NCBI RefSeq assembly: GCF_032062135.1
Contig: NC_092860.1
Coordinates: forward strand, 1,441,499-1,505,498
From: Pyxicephalus adspersus
Lineage: Eukaryota; Chordata; Amphibia; Anura; Pyxicephalidae
Length of the DNA stretch: 64,000 nucleotides
Reading direction: 5' to 3'
Shown in pieces: positions 33,791-44,576 of this stretch (its first letter is position 1; every line of letters starts with the position of its first letter). The notes beneath the pieces were generated by a model. It had not been told where the DNA came from. It saw nothing but the letters and a program-made list of their open reading frames with translations, and did not search any database. The position numbers and the translations under genes are program-made.

Positions 33791-34104
33791 TCCAGAATAT
33801 GCAAGAATGCATTATGGGAGCTGCATTTGATTTCTATGGTTATAATATTCTGATAGGAGGATGGGCCACACAGTGCAACTTTTTAGTTTTGGTCAAACTG
33901 CGAATTGTTCAATTCAATGTCCCAGCTGAGGAAATTTTACTTCACCGTCCTGGTAATATTTGCCAGTATGCAATGTTTATTAGACAGGGGGCAGCGGCTA
34001 GGACTAAGCGGGGGCGGGGTGCTTAGGGCCAAAGTAGAATACATTCTAAGCACCACTCTTGCAAAGACTCATTCACCCACTTCACCTCCTGCCCAACAAG
34101 AATG

Positions 34105-34734
34105 CAGGGGTGTCAAAATCTGGCCCTTTGTTTTGGCCCCCAAGGGAATCCTTAATATGAACTGCAGCTGGACCGCCGCTGCATTGAAGTAGTGCCGCTA
34201 CTACAATTCCTGGCATCACTTGCGTCTATAGGCCAGCGGGCTCCCTGGCTATGCGTGGCCCCGCATTGGACTGTTTTATAGACTCAAATAATGCCGGGAA
34301 TTTTAGTAGCAGCGCTATTTCAATGAAGAGGGAGTTCCAGCCCAGCATTGCCCACGTCTGGCATTTCCAGCATACTCCTTCAGATTTTCCTTGCTACTCC
34401 AAGGCATGGACCTGAATGGTTGGATTTTCATAGAAGAATATTGTTATTATTATTGTTAGCCTGTGCAGAAAGGTTACCAATGGAATTTAAATCTGAAGGC
34501 TACAAATAGAGAAAGAGGCATAAGATTTTTTCCTAAATAAAGTGAAAAAAAATGTTATTCCTCTTTTTTATATTATAGGTTTGTTCCAGATTGAATGTGA
34601 AGCAAAACCTCTTTGTTTCCATATGAAAATCTAATGAGAAAGAAATATTTCCTCAATTTTTTCAATAGGTTTCAAGGTTGGCCTGCGACTTTGTTTAATT
34701 TTAGCCCTCTGTGTATTTGAGTTTAACACCCCTG
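34105..34734. mobile_element. hAT-like nonautonomous transposon with internal hairpin
   Basis: The left end CAGGGGTGTCAAAATCTGG and the right end AGTTTAACACCCCTG are inverted repeats beginning with CAG, as hAT transposons have. Inside, 34184-34236 and 34270-34335 form a second inverted repeat (CATTGAAGTAGTGCCGCTAC against GTAGCAGCGCTATTTCAATG). No transposase. The 8-bp flanks differ (CAAGAATG against ATTTATGG), so no target duplication is visible. Confidence 0.65.
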
Positions 34735-35689
34735 ATTTATGGGCTTATAAGATGTCAATGTTTTCCTATAGATGAATGTTAGCAAAATGGAAGCACTTTA
34801 TTTTATAGTTGGGCGTGGTTAACAGACTAAAAATAGCATTTCAAATTCTTTTTTTAATTTCAGTCACTGGTAGGATTCAATGCATAAGTTGGCACAATTC
34901 TCGAATTTCCATAATTAAATTGATACGTTTTTCAGAATTGCCTGTTGGTGAATGACAAGAAGAGAATCAACATCATGAACGGGACATCTGGTACCAGCTG
35001 ACAACTTCTTGTTGATGGCCTTATGAAATCTACTGCAAAAATACTCATGTGGGGGATATTGAGGATCATGGAAAGGAAATGAGACTAAAAGAATGGAAGC
35101 ACTAAGAACGAGGAGGCCGGGGGAAGGTAAGGAAGGGACATATTTTGGACAGCCAATGGAAGATATCTTTGTATCACTTCCAAAAACTTGGTCCTGATTG
35201 AGTTCTTAATTGTATTCCTATCTAGAGGGGTCGTTGGGGTCATTCTCATTGGATGATGTGCTGGGGGTTAGGACGGTCCTAGAATTCCGATAATGAAGAG
35301 GATGAGGATTCACCTTCAGGATCCAGAAAACTTTAGGAACTTTATTAGGAAAGGTTTAGTAATGTGTTAGTAAGAAATGGAACAAAAGAAAAACAGAACG
35401 AAAACTGTTGGACAAACAAAAGTGGGGAAATCCAAAGAGGACACCTATTAAACAATGATAAATGTGCCATCTCTCCAATCACTGCGGATGGTCTACATGT
35501 GATGGGATATTTCTTCTTGCAAGGGAGCCGCCTACATCTAAGAGACATATCTGATACCAGGAACATACCCAGGGGGTGGGGGTTAGTGGGGTTTTCGGGG
35601 TTAGGGTTAGTGGGGGGGGGTCAGATCACAATCTTTATTGATCTTGTATAATAATCTATCAGAAAATTACACTAAATTTTGCCTCCTGT
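34735..35689. other. Complex sequence with a G-rich stretch
   Basis: GGGGTTAGGGTTAGTGGGGG near 35600-35619 is G-rich and partly telomere-like. Frames of 73 and 95 codons have no domain. Confidence 0.35.
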
Positions 35690-36010
35690 TTCTATGGTTG
35701 CAGGGAAGACGGATTTGAATTTTTTTGGCAGATCTAGAAGATTGGGATGGGAATGTCATTTTTATCGCATTAATTTTCCGCAAAGATTGAGTAGGAATAA
35801 CATATTGTGATAATTAATGGAACGCTTTGGTTACCGCTGGCAATAAACTCTTCTGTGCACAAAGGTTACATTTTCCAGAGACTTTATTCATCGGTTAGAC
35901 GGCATTGAATCGAAGACCCGGGTGACCTTGAGAGGTAAACCTCATGCATTATTAGTGAAGAAAGGTTTAATGCGATCCCTGACCTGCACTGACATCATTT
36001 AGATACAATC
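35690..36010. promoter_or_regulatory. Candidate conserved noncoding element
   Basis: Complex block with TATCGCATTAATTTTCCGC, GTGATAATTAATGG and CACAAAGGTTAC words. No repeat or coding pattern. Confidence 0.35.
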
Positions 36011-36274
36011 TGCCCCCGGATGTGTTACTATAAAATATTAACTCCTTGTGGAAGTGAAATTTCCTGAGCTGAAGAGATCAACCCACTCCATGCCCATGTG
36101 TTTCCCATTATGGTGAACATGAGGAAGCTGCAGGGAGGGTTGAATTGGGGTTTGGGGAAGGGAGGATGTAATCAGGGATGGTTTTAGATAACAGGGAGCC
36201 CTGGGCATAAATAGAATGGGGGAGTGGGGTGGGTGAATGATGCTGGGGCCACTTATAATTACCAAGTTTATCTG

Positions 36275-36610
36275 TACTATCCAAGTGTCCAGGTTCTGAT
36301 ATCTGATGGTCCTTGGGTTACAGGTCTTGGTATCCAGGTTTTGGTGTCCATATCTTTTTGCCCATGGCCTGGTGTCCGTGTCTCAGGGATGGGTTTCTGG
36401 TGTTTTGGGGTCAGTCCATGTCTCAAGGACCCGGTTCTTTGTTTCAGTGTCTGGATCCTGGTTCCATGTCTCATGTCCAGTCAATCCTCCCTGTGTCTTC
36501 ATGGTGGTCTCACCCCAGGATCAAGGTCCTGGTATACTTGTCTTGGTGTCTGGATCCTGGTATCCTTGTCAGGGGGCCCAGATATTGCTTTCGGGGCCCT
36601 GGCATACAGT
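36275..36610 (+). repeat. Degenerate 'CTGGTATCC' tandem array, left block
   Basis: Phrases such as GTGTCTGGATCCTGG and GGTATCCTTGTC recur with a sub-period of 12-15 bp. The same phrases make up the array at 37735-38625, in the same orientation. Open frames of 99-157 codons are artefacts. Confidence 0.75.
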
Positions 36611-36714
36611 GAAGATGACTGTTGAGCATATAGAATGGGATTTCTGTAAATATATTCCAGCCAATTTAATGGCTGTTGGAGTTTCTGAATTTTGGGATTC
36701 CAGGATGGGCACAG

Positions 36715-37135
36715 ACAGCGCTCCTTCCAATGAGTCAAGAAAGGACAGAGCTCCTCTCACTGATCAGGGCAGGAACTGATAATGCTCCTCACACTTACTT
36801 GGGTGACTAGAGCAGGAACAGAAAACCTCTTTCCATTAACTAGTATAGAAAAAAACAGAGCTCCTTCTACTTACCAGGTTAGGACCTATTAGTGCTCCTC
36901 CCACTGACTAGGCTTGAAATAGACAGCTCCCTCCACTGACTGGGGTTGGAATAGACAGCTCCCTCCACTGACTGGGGTTGGAATAGACAGCTCCCTCCAC
37001 TGACTGGGGTTGGAATAGACAGCTCCCTCCACTGACTGGGGTGGAAATAGACAGCTCCCTCCACTGACTAGGCTGGAAATAGACAGCTCCCTCCACTGAC
37101 TGGGGTGGGAATAGATAGCATTCCCTCCACCGACC
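36715..37135 (-). repeat. 32-bp minisatellite
   Basis: Unit GCTCCCTCCACTGACTGGGG plus TTGGAATAGACA. Unit starts at 36926 and 36958 give an exact 32-bp period, with about 6 near-identical units (36926-37110) and older, longer units to the left. It lies between two blocks of the CTGGTATCC array. Minus-strand frames of 61-108 codons are artefacts. Confidence 0.85.
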
Positions 37136-37734
37136 AGAACAATAAAACCAAGACTCCAGCTGACTACATACACAGGAAACAAGTTATTCTGACTGTTTTT
37201 CGGAAGGAATCTCATTTACACATTAGCAGCTTCTTCCGGACAACTTCATTAATTGGTGATATTTAGAGATCTAAACAATTCTGCCATTAAAAACTAGAAA
37301 GTTGAGTTCTTGTTTAGACTGGAGTCATCCTTTGAAGTGGTTTTAGCAGCTCAGACAGCCACAGCTGGGGGGGGACTTTGCCATGAAACGGTACTTTGAA
37401 ATAATTTTGAGAAGCTATGAGAGAGTCTGCGGCCTCTGATGTCCATAATCTGTGCTCCAGATTTATAGAGAAGGTCAGCTCGCTTCTCAGCGTAAGCATG
37501 GAGAACGTTCATCCAGCACCGTCCAACTGGCAGATGAAAAGCAGCCATGTCGTTACAAGGATTAGGAAAACCCGGACTTTGTTCTGAAATGTAAAGCGAA
37601 GATTAGAAATATACACTGTGCTGCAGTATGGTGTGTCATTGCTGAACATGAAGACCATGCTATTTCCTGTCGGTTTAGACTGGTCCCCTTTTTAACCACT
37701 GCATCATGTCTTCCTTGTCTTCATGCCGGGTTAA
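37136..37734. other. Complex sequence, nothing recognised
   Basis: Separates the 32-bp minisatellite from the right CTGGTATCC block. Short minus-strand frames show no domain. Confidence 0.3.
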
Positions 37735-38625
37735 TAAAGTCCATGTCTCAGGTCCAGGTCCTAGCATCTTTGTCTCAGTGTCTGGATCCTGGTAGCCAAC
37801 TCCCAGATCTTGGTATCCATGCCCTGGCATCCTTGTTTTGGTGTCTTTTTCAAAGTGATCCTGTCCCAAGGTCAAGGTCCTGGTATTCTGGTCTTGATGT
37901 CTGGGTGCTGGTATCCTTGTCTCAGGATCAAATCCTGGTGTCCAAGTACTGGCATCTTTGTCTCAGTGTCCTATTCATAGTGGTTCTGGCCCAGGGTTAA
38001 TATCCTGATGTCTTCGAATTGGGGTCCAAGTTCTGGTATTCTTGTCTCAGGATCAAGATCCTTGGGTCCAAGTAATGGCATCTTTGTCTCTATGTTAGGT
38101 TAACAGAGTCCAAGTCTCAGGTCCATGTCCTAGCATCCTTGTCTTGGTGTCTGGATCCTGGTATGCATGTCCCAGGGCCCATATCTTGGTGTCCATGTCT
38201 CAATGTCTTTTCATAGTGGCCCTGCCTGGATCAAGATCCTGGTGTGCAAGTACTGGCATTCTTTCTCTATGTCCAGTTAATAGAGTCACAGGTCCAAGTC
38301 TTGGCTTCCTTGTCTCGGTGTTTCTGGATACTGGTATCCATGTCCTAGATATTTGGCATCCGGGCCATAGCATACTTGTTTTAGTGGACCTACTCCAAGG
38401 TCAAGGTCCTAGTATTCTTGTCTCAGGATCAAGATCCTGTTGTGCAAGTACTGGCATTTTTGTCTTCTTGTCATGTTCACAGTGGACCTGTCCCAGGGTC
38501 AAGTTCCTGGCATCCTTGGCTTGAGGTCCATGTCCTGGTAACCTTGTGTCCATGTCTTAAAGATAGAGTCCATGTCTCAGGGTCCAAATCTAGGTGTCCA
38601 TGTTCAGTGTCCATTTCTACTGACT
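37735..38625 (+). repeat. Degenerate 'CTGGTATCC' tandem array, right block
   Basis: Recurring CATGTCTCAGGTCC, GTGTCTGGATCCTGG and CAGGATCAAGATCCTG phrases. Same family and orientation as 36275-36610. Roughly 90-110 bp longer periods are suggested but blurred by divergence. Confidence 0.75.
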
Positions 38626-38699
38626 ACACATGTGGACTTTATAGAATATAGGGAGTATACCAGTCTGTGTGAACGGGCATTGCTATATGGTGATGGTAT

Positions 38700-39080
38700 C
38701 AATTGGAGATCATTTAGAATTCATTGACAGGCAAATTTGCCCTACAGTTGACTTTTCCTCACCTGCATTTGACCCATGTCAGGCGAGTTTCTCATTTCCA
38801 TAGATTTGTATTTTCAAGCACTATCGATGCACGCACTATTAGTCATTTGAATAAATTCAGCATCAGTCCAGAAGCAAAGAAGCAATTATGAAGATTAGAT
38901 CTCATTCCCAATTAAACAGGCAATTTCCGTGTTAGCCTGGTATGCGTAGGAAAGGTAGCTGTGAATATCACCTTGAATTCTTAGGACCGAGCCGCCAAAT
39001 GATCCGTTCTGCCTTTTTATCGCCTGTTTGTTATTTTACTATATAAATGTCTTTTATGCTTCATTAGCTTTGGGTGGCTA
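38700..39080. promoter_or_regulatory. Candidate conserved noncoding element
   Basis: Complex block with CCCAATTAAACAGGCAATTT, GACCGAGCCGCC and ATGCTTCATTAGC. No repeats. Confidence 0.3.
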
Positions 39081-39317
39081 CAATGTCACAATCACTTGAC
39101 CTAGGTCACGTGAATGTACGAAATCACATGGTCACAAAATGTATATTTTACTGAATGGGGTGTCATACCAGGATATCTCAAATATAACAGGTAGGGTTGC
39201 AGATATATATCACATTTTTCTGGATAGGGGTCACTGGAATGTTACTTTCCAATAAACAGGGTCACTCATTGGCATTACACTGGGGGTGGGGGGAGGTGCA
39301 GATATATCACATTTTCG

Positions 39318-39728
39318 AGGGAAGAGTCACAAACATATCGCCTGCCACTGTAAGGGGTCTAGGTAACTCTGCTTCTCCAGCCTTTGGTTTGGTGAAGAAC
39401 CTTTCCTGCCCCCTCCCCCATGACTGTGCCCTGTGTACATAGCCAACGCCATAAACACATGGTGGGACCTGTTAAAGGTTTGGTCAATTCTACATCATAC
39501 AAAGACTTTGTAGACAATTGCGCTCCTCCAGCTTGTGGTCACAGTTTGGTGAAGATCTGTTTCTGTTTCCCCATGACTGGGCCCCGGGGTACAAAGCCAG
39601 CTCCATAAAGACATGGTGTCACCAGTTGGTGTGGAAGAACTCGAGTGTCCTGCACAGAGCCTGGACCTAAATCCTACCTTTGGGGTCAGTTGGAATGGTG
39701 AGCCCGGTCTTCTCATCCAACATCATCA
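39318..39728 (+). mobile_element. Tc1-like transposon, internally duplicated fragment
   Basis: Two successive partial copies of the Tc1 transposase 3' region: 39355-39475 and 39490-39728. The second encodes GVEELECPAQSLDLNP, the conserved segment near the last catalytic residue of Tc1 transposases. Both retain the CATGACTGTGCCC or CATGACTGGGCCCC segment. Reading frames are broken. Its end runs directly into the 39-bp array. Confidence 0.75.
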
Positions 39729-40170
39729 CCTGACCTCACCAATGGGGGCAAATACCCACCATCAGCACCTGACATCACAAATGGGGGAAAATTCACATTA
39801 TCAGTACCTGACCTCACAAATGGGGGCAAATCCCCACCATCAGTACCTGACATCCCCAATAGGGAAAAATTCCCACCATTAGCACCTGACCTCATAAATA
39901 TGGGCAAATCCCCACTATCAGTACCTGACCTCACCAATAGGGGGCAAATTCCCACCATCAGCAACTGACATCACAAATGGGGGCAAATCCCCACCATCAG
40001 CAACTGACATCACAAATGGGGGCAAATCCCCACCATCAGTACCTAACATCCCCAATAGGGAAAAATTCCCACCATCAGCACCTGACCTCACCAATAGGGG
40101 CCAAATTCCTACCATCAGCACTTGACCTCACCAATGGGGGCAAATCCCAATCATCAGTACCTGACCTCAT
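39729..40170 (+). repeat. 39-bp array derived from the Tc1 transposase 3' end
   Basis: Twelve units start near 39729, 39768, 39807, 39846, 39885, 39924, 39964, 40003, 40042, 40081, 40121 and 40160. Each reads like CCTGACCTCACAAATGGGGG then CAAATTCCCACCATCAGTA. The unit corresponds to the segment after the Tc1 catalytic region (protein words VPDLTN and IP), shortened by a deletion. The array is contiguous with the Tc1 fragment on its left. Confidence 0.85.
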
Positions 40171-40308
40171 CAATAGAGCAGTGTCTCCTCCCCTCCAGAG
40201 CAGTGACTCCTCCCTCTGTGGAGCAGTGACTCCTCCCTCTCTAGAGCAGTGACCCCTCCTTCCCAGGAGCAGTGACTCCTCCCTCTCTAGCAGTAACCCC
40301 TCCCCAGG
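40171..40308 (+). repeat. Short array of 'GAGCAGTGACTCCTCC' units
   Basis: About five units of GAGCAGTGACTCCTCCCTC with a period near 28 bp directly follow the 39-bp array. Confidence 0.8.
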
Positions 40309-40399
40309 TGAGTCTGGACAGGTAGAGAAGTTTCTCGTGGTGTTTTACATGGAGATTTTCTCAGCGGGAGTTTTTCCAGCACCCCGACTGGAGTGTTTT

Positions 40400-41160
40400 G
40401 GGCCCTGAGACAGATGTGAGCAGCTCAGCTTTATTTATGGGTGGAGGATGAGGAGCGTTCTGAGCGATAAATCCCGCTGACAGTGCTGTCTTATTAGTGA
40501 GATGAATGCCGAGCGGGCCCGCTCTGTGATCACGGACGATTTTCCACACGTAATGATGGTGATTAATTCCCATCGAAGAATCGCCGGCCCCCATTGTAAG
40601 ACATCTGGACCGATGCCCCCGTATCCCGCAGGAAGTGACACCGACCGCGGCCCAGACTTCTGGAGAAGATGAGCGAAGTTATGGGAACAAAGGAGCGCCG
40701 GGCCATGGAGATGGGAGCCGGTGACATTGTTCAGCAAAGGTTCACCGATTCCAAGTTTCTGCATGAGCGCGGCACGAATGGCGAGCAGATGGCGGGGCAC
40801 GAGGCCGGATTTCACCGCGCTGCTTGCTCTGTGGGGTAATATGGATAAATAATTGTTATCTGGGCGCAGGGCTGGGAGGATGGAGATAAAACCAGATCGG
40901 TGCAATTTCAGAAGTTGGGGGCTTTGCGTGCTGGTGGCAAAACGTTTATCCCACCGTTTTCCCGTTTTTACATTCTGGGTGCTCAGCGCCTTCACTCCGG
41001 CCTAATAAATGTTTTCATGGCGGTGGCACTCTGCCCGTGACCTTGACGTGTGAAGGTCGGACTCACCGAGGCGGCTCTGTCGCTGCAAAATGACCGGCGG
41101 ATTTCATGAGGAAATGCGTGAAGGCGGAGGGACGGTAATTAAAAACTAAAAGGAAAACCG
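40400..41160. promoter_or_regulatory. CpG-rich candidate regulatory region
   Basis: The most CpG-rich stretch of the window (for example GCGGCACGAATGGCGAGCAG, GACACCGACCGCGGCCC) together with CGTAATGATGGTGATTAATT and GGATAAATAATTGTTATC. A minus-strand frame of 186 codons (40435-40995) crosses it. Its product has no domain that I know, and its length may simply reflect GC content. Could be a CpG island, a conserved element or, less likely, an exon. Confidence 0.35.
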
Positions 41161-41759
41161 CACTAAAATCCAGGAAGGCTGAGAAATAATTGGAATTGGA
41201 GCCAGAGATCAGAAAAGTGGATAAAAAAGAGGGGCTCCGTCTGTACCTGGAGTGATGAGCATCGGGGTCATTGGGGCAAATTTATTGGGTGACAGGGAGA
41301 ACTCCACCAATGAGGACAAAGGCAGCAAAAACCTGGCAGGGACCCTGACCCTTCCCCCTATACAAAGGAAATAAAGCTTTATTCAAAGTTGGATAAAGTT
41401 AGCAGTTCATGCTCTCTCCCTAGTTGCGCCCTTATGATTGGCTGGAGTTAACTCCTTAGCAGGTGGGCCCTAAATGCCCTAAACTCCCTTCCCTTCCTTC
41501 TATTGGCTGGCTTCTGATCCCTGAACCCCCTTCATCCTTTCATTTGTCCTGTCATGTTGCAGCTTTCTGATGACATCACAATGCAGGACCAGCAGACCAG
41601 AAGGGAGGCCCCGCCCACATGTCCCGCCCACATGGTGGAGCACCGGACATCGCAGGAGAGAACCGGCTGCCAGCGGACGTGCTATATGGAAGGTACCCCC
41701 AGAAATGTGGGCCCCATGAAGTGCTGGGGGACCTCATAAATACATTTCATAGATTTCCC
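41161..41759. other. Complex sequence, possible transposon remnants
   Basis: ATGATTGGCTGGAG (41436) and TGACATCA (41571-41578) words occur, as in several repeats here. No gene. Confidence 0.3.
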
Positions 41760-42095
41760 TATTGTCCCCACTTATTACAGCACATCGGGCGCGGCTAGGT
41801 ATCCAGGTAGCCCATTCAGCCGCCATCACCTTCCCACCATAACCAGGAATTCCTCGAATATCTCATAAAAGGCATTTACATCCCAGCGATCTCCGTTACC
41901 ATTTACAATCCAATCCCCGGGACAGATTTACGGCTTCCACCACCTACGGGGCAAAAAATAAAAATCCTTAGAAACATAAAACCGGCCAATTAAAATGAAT
42001 TCTCTGCCTTTGACTCCTGACGCCGGATATAAAAAGGTTTTATTGTCATGAAAGACGATTTACAAACACTTTTCCCGTAAAAGATTTATTGGGAG
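41760..42095. promoter_or_regulatory. Candidate conserved noncoding element
   Basis: Complex block with CpGs and CCGGCCAATTAAAATGAATT, followed by GACGCCGGATATAAAAAGG. No coding pattern. Confidence 0.3.
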
Positions 42096-42202
42096 GGTTT
42101 ATTCGAGGGGGGAGGGGCAGGAATTTGGGAAAAAGAAAAAATAGAAACAAAATAGTTACAATGAAAAAATGAGAAAAGGAGGGGGAGGGGCCTGCTAGGG
42201 GA

Positions 42203-42300
42203 TTAAAGAGGACCTGTCATCAGATTTTTGGCACTTCCAGTTGGGGGTGGAGAACAGTGGACCCCTGTACAGAACTGGCTTAGGGCCCCTGTGGGGATCC
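42203..42300 (+). mobile_element. TTAAAGAGGACCTGTCAT transposon end
   Basis: The 18-bp end TTAAAGAGGACCTGTCAT is identical to that at 11625. The mirrored end is not visible; the right limit is arbitrary. Confidence 0.5.
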
Positions 42301-42744
42301 CTTGTGGATAATGAGGGTACAGGACCCTCATGCAGTGGCACACTTTGCACCTCATTATGACCCCGTCCTGCACGATGGCCATCTTATTCTACATCAGACC
42401 CAAACTCCTGCTCGCAGTCCCCCAAACATCCCGGCATTGACAGGGTCTCTTTACACGTTTGTCGGACCCGCGCCTCCCCTCCACAAGGTCACAGACATAT
42501 TATTCCGCGTCTAGACTACAAAGTGTCACCCCATACAGATATCAATTAACTGTATGGAGAATTATGGATTGTACATCCGATGAGCGCTGGCGGCCCAGAT
42601 TAACCCTTTGGGTAGCGGCTCATAACTTAGTGTGGTGCCATTTGTGATAAGAATTTGGTTTTGGGAAATAAAGAAGTGAAGTTCATAAATTTAACCCGAT
42701 TGGATTTCCTAAACTTGTTTGGTATTAGTTGGCAAATTTAATTC
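42301..42744. other. Complex sequence, nothing recognised
   Basis: May be the interior of the element beginning at 42203. The 62- and 70-codon frames show no domain. Confidence 0.3.
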
Positions 42745-42825
42745 CAGATTCATTCCAAGTTTGCTGTATCACCCAGGTTCTCCCATGACATTCCCTAGAC
42801 TTGGAGAACTTTGATTTAGGGCCCA
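42745..42825 (+). mobile_element. Fragment of the 'TGCTGGATCACCC' family
   Basis: CCAAGTTTGCTGTATCACCC then GGTTCTCCCATGACATT and CTTGGAGAACTTTGATT match the copies at 574-765 and 7553-7645. Confidence 0.6.
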
Positions 42826-42939
42826 ATGTGTTCCCTGGTTCCAGCCCAGCCCACTTTAATGATAAAACCCCAACCGTATCCATACACTCAGCACACAGAC
42901 ATAAGACACACGGATTCTACACAATTAGAATATCAGTCG

Positions 42940-43255
42940 TCTGACCTCCCCCTCCCTCATCGATAAGCCAATTTAACATAACAAGCGGCAATCAATGGCG
43001 GTCTGTGTTTCCTCTAATCATGGGGAAGCTCCGATCATTTCATGTTATGTATGAACACAGCCAGCCGATGATCTATTGATCGCAATGCAGCCCCTGGGCT
43101 CTCTGCTGCCCCCTGAGGCCGGGATAAAATCTCCCATAATGAAGTTGAGGAGGGGATCGTGTCGCTTTAATTAGCCCCGGCCCAAATTATCCAGAATACT
43201 CCGCTGGGGCGAAATGTGCTGCACAATCTGCGAGGGTGACACAGAAAACAAAATT
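42940..43255. promoter_or_regulatory. Candidate conserved noncoding element
   Basis: Complex block with GCGGCAATCAATGGCGG, GATCTATTGATCGCAATG and CGCTTTAATTAGCCCCGG. No repeat or coding pattern. Confidence 0.35.
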
Positions 43256-43324
43256 CCATTTCCTAATCAGAGACAGAAAACTGGAAAAAACAAAGATTCA
43301 CCGACAGATACAAGGTAACTTATT

Positions 43325-43690
43325 GACTGGGGGATGGTGATGTCACTGGTCTCTAGTGATNNNNNNNNNNNNNNNNNNNNNNNNNNNNNNNNNNNNNNNN
43401 NNNNNNNNNNNNNNNNNNNNNNNNNNNNNNNNNNNNNNNNNNNNNNNNNNNNNNNNNNNNNNNNNNNNNNNNNNNNNNNNNNNNNNNNNNNNNNNNNNNN
43501 NNNNNNNNNNNNNNNNNNNNNNNNNNNNNNNNNNNNNNNNNNNNNNNNNNNNNNNNNNNNNNNNNNNNNNNNNNNNNNNNNNNNNNNNNNNNNNNNNNNN
43601 NNNNNNNNNNNNNNNNNNNNNNNNNNNNNNNNNNNNNNNNNNNNNNNNNNNNNNNNNNNNNNNNNNNNNNNGATTGGATTGGCTGCATTT
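43325..43690 (-). repeat. 61-bp-family repeat flanking an N gap
   Basis: The left edge GTGATGTCACTGGTCTCTAG and the right edge GATTGGATTGGCTG are the reverse complement of the core of the unit at 15251-15372. The gap probably holds further units. Confidence 0.65.
43361..43671. other. Assembly gap, 311 N
   Basis: Run of N inside the 61-bp-family repeat. Confidence 0.99.
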
Positions 43691-43859
43691 TGGAAATACT
43701 TTCCAACCAATCAGATTCTGAAGTGATAACTTTTGCAAAGTGTTTAGTGAATGATATTTGTTAACTTCCAGCATTGTATTTATGATATGATTTGAAGTCT
43801 CAGACAGACGGAACATTTCCTATCTGCAATGTGTGATGTCATAGAACGGCGGCTGTAAG

Positions 43860-44150
43860 TCTGGCGGATAACAGAAGAGATTTTGCTTTTTATTCCGCAG
43901 AATTTTAATTTGATTTCTTGTCGTTGGGTTTTGCATTGTGGAAAGTTGTTTATTTGCATTAGAAAATGCCTTTTTTATTGTGAATCTGCCTTTCATCGCC
44001 TTCCCCGCATTGTAACGCCGGCCATATTCACACGGGCCGCATGCAAATCGTCAGCAGCGCTTCTAAATGCGACCGACCGGAATGGTGCGCAGGTAGGGAT
44101 TTGCATATTGTTCCGAATTGTTATTGTGTAATTGGAAGGCAGATTGGACG
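43860..44150. promoter_or_regulatory. Candidate enhancer with three POU octamers
   Basis: Perfect octamers occur at 43952-43959 (ATTTGCAT), 44041-44048 (ATGCAAAT) and 44099-44106 (ATTTGCAT). SOX-type words lie close by: GCATTGTGG at 43933, GCATTGTAACG at 44008, and ATATTGTTCC and GAATTGTTATTG at 44105-44123. The block is complex and CpG-retaining. POU plus SOX co-occupancy is well known at neural and pluripotency enhancers; use here is inference. Confidence 0.45.
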
Positions 44151-44576
44151 ATCGCCAATTCACAGATGTTAAAAATAATAAAAAAAAAAACTAATTCTGC
44201 GAAGGAGATGAAGATAATGGAAGAGAATAACGAGCGGCCCACAATTGAGGCGCCGCATGGGAAGGGGCGCAGAGCTGCGAATTGCTGCGTTTGGTAAATG
44301 CAAAGTAACGCGCCGAGCGTATTTACATAGCACCGAACTCCGTGCCGAAAACACAGCCAGGCGGAAAAATAAGAACAGAGATCTATAGAACAGGAACCGA
44401 TATTGGATCTTCAGAGAGAAGAGTGCTCCGATCCAAAAGAATCGGAACCCCTGACCCATACACAGCAAGAAGAAATCATCTCCAGATCATTGCTTATAAA
44501 AAAGGAAATATTATAGTCTGTGAATAATCCAAACTCCCCAGGAGAGAAAATCAATAATATATCATAGGAAGAAATG
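44151..44576. other. Complex sequence, nothing recognised
   Basis: An A-run at 44181-44190 and overlapping 61-99 codon frames without domains. Confidence 0.3.

Noticed and set aside
39729..40170. CRISPR-like array
   Set aside because: Units are contiguous tandem copies with no unique spacers, and the DNA is vertebrate.
40435..40995. 186-codon minus frame as a gene
   Set aside because: No domain. Stop codons are AT-rich, so long frames are expected in a GC-rich block. Kept only as a finding.
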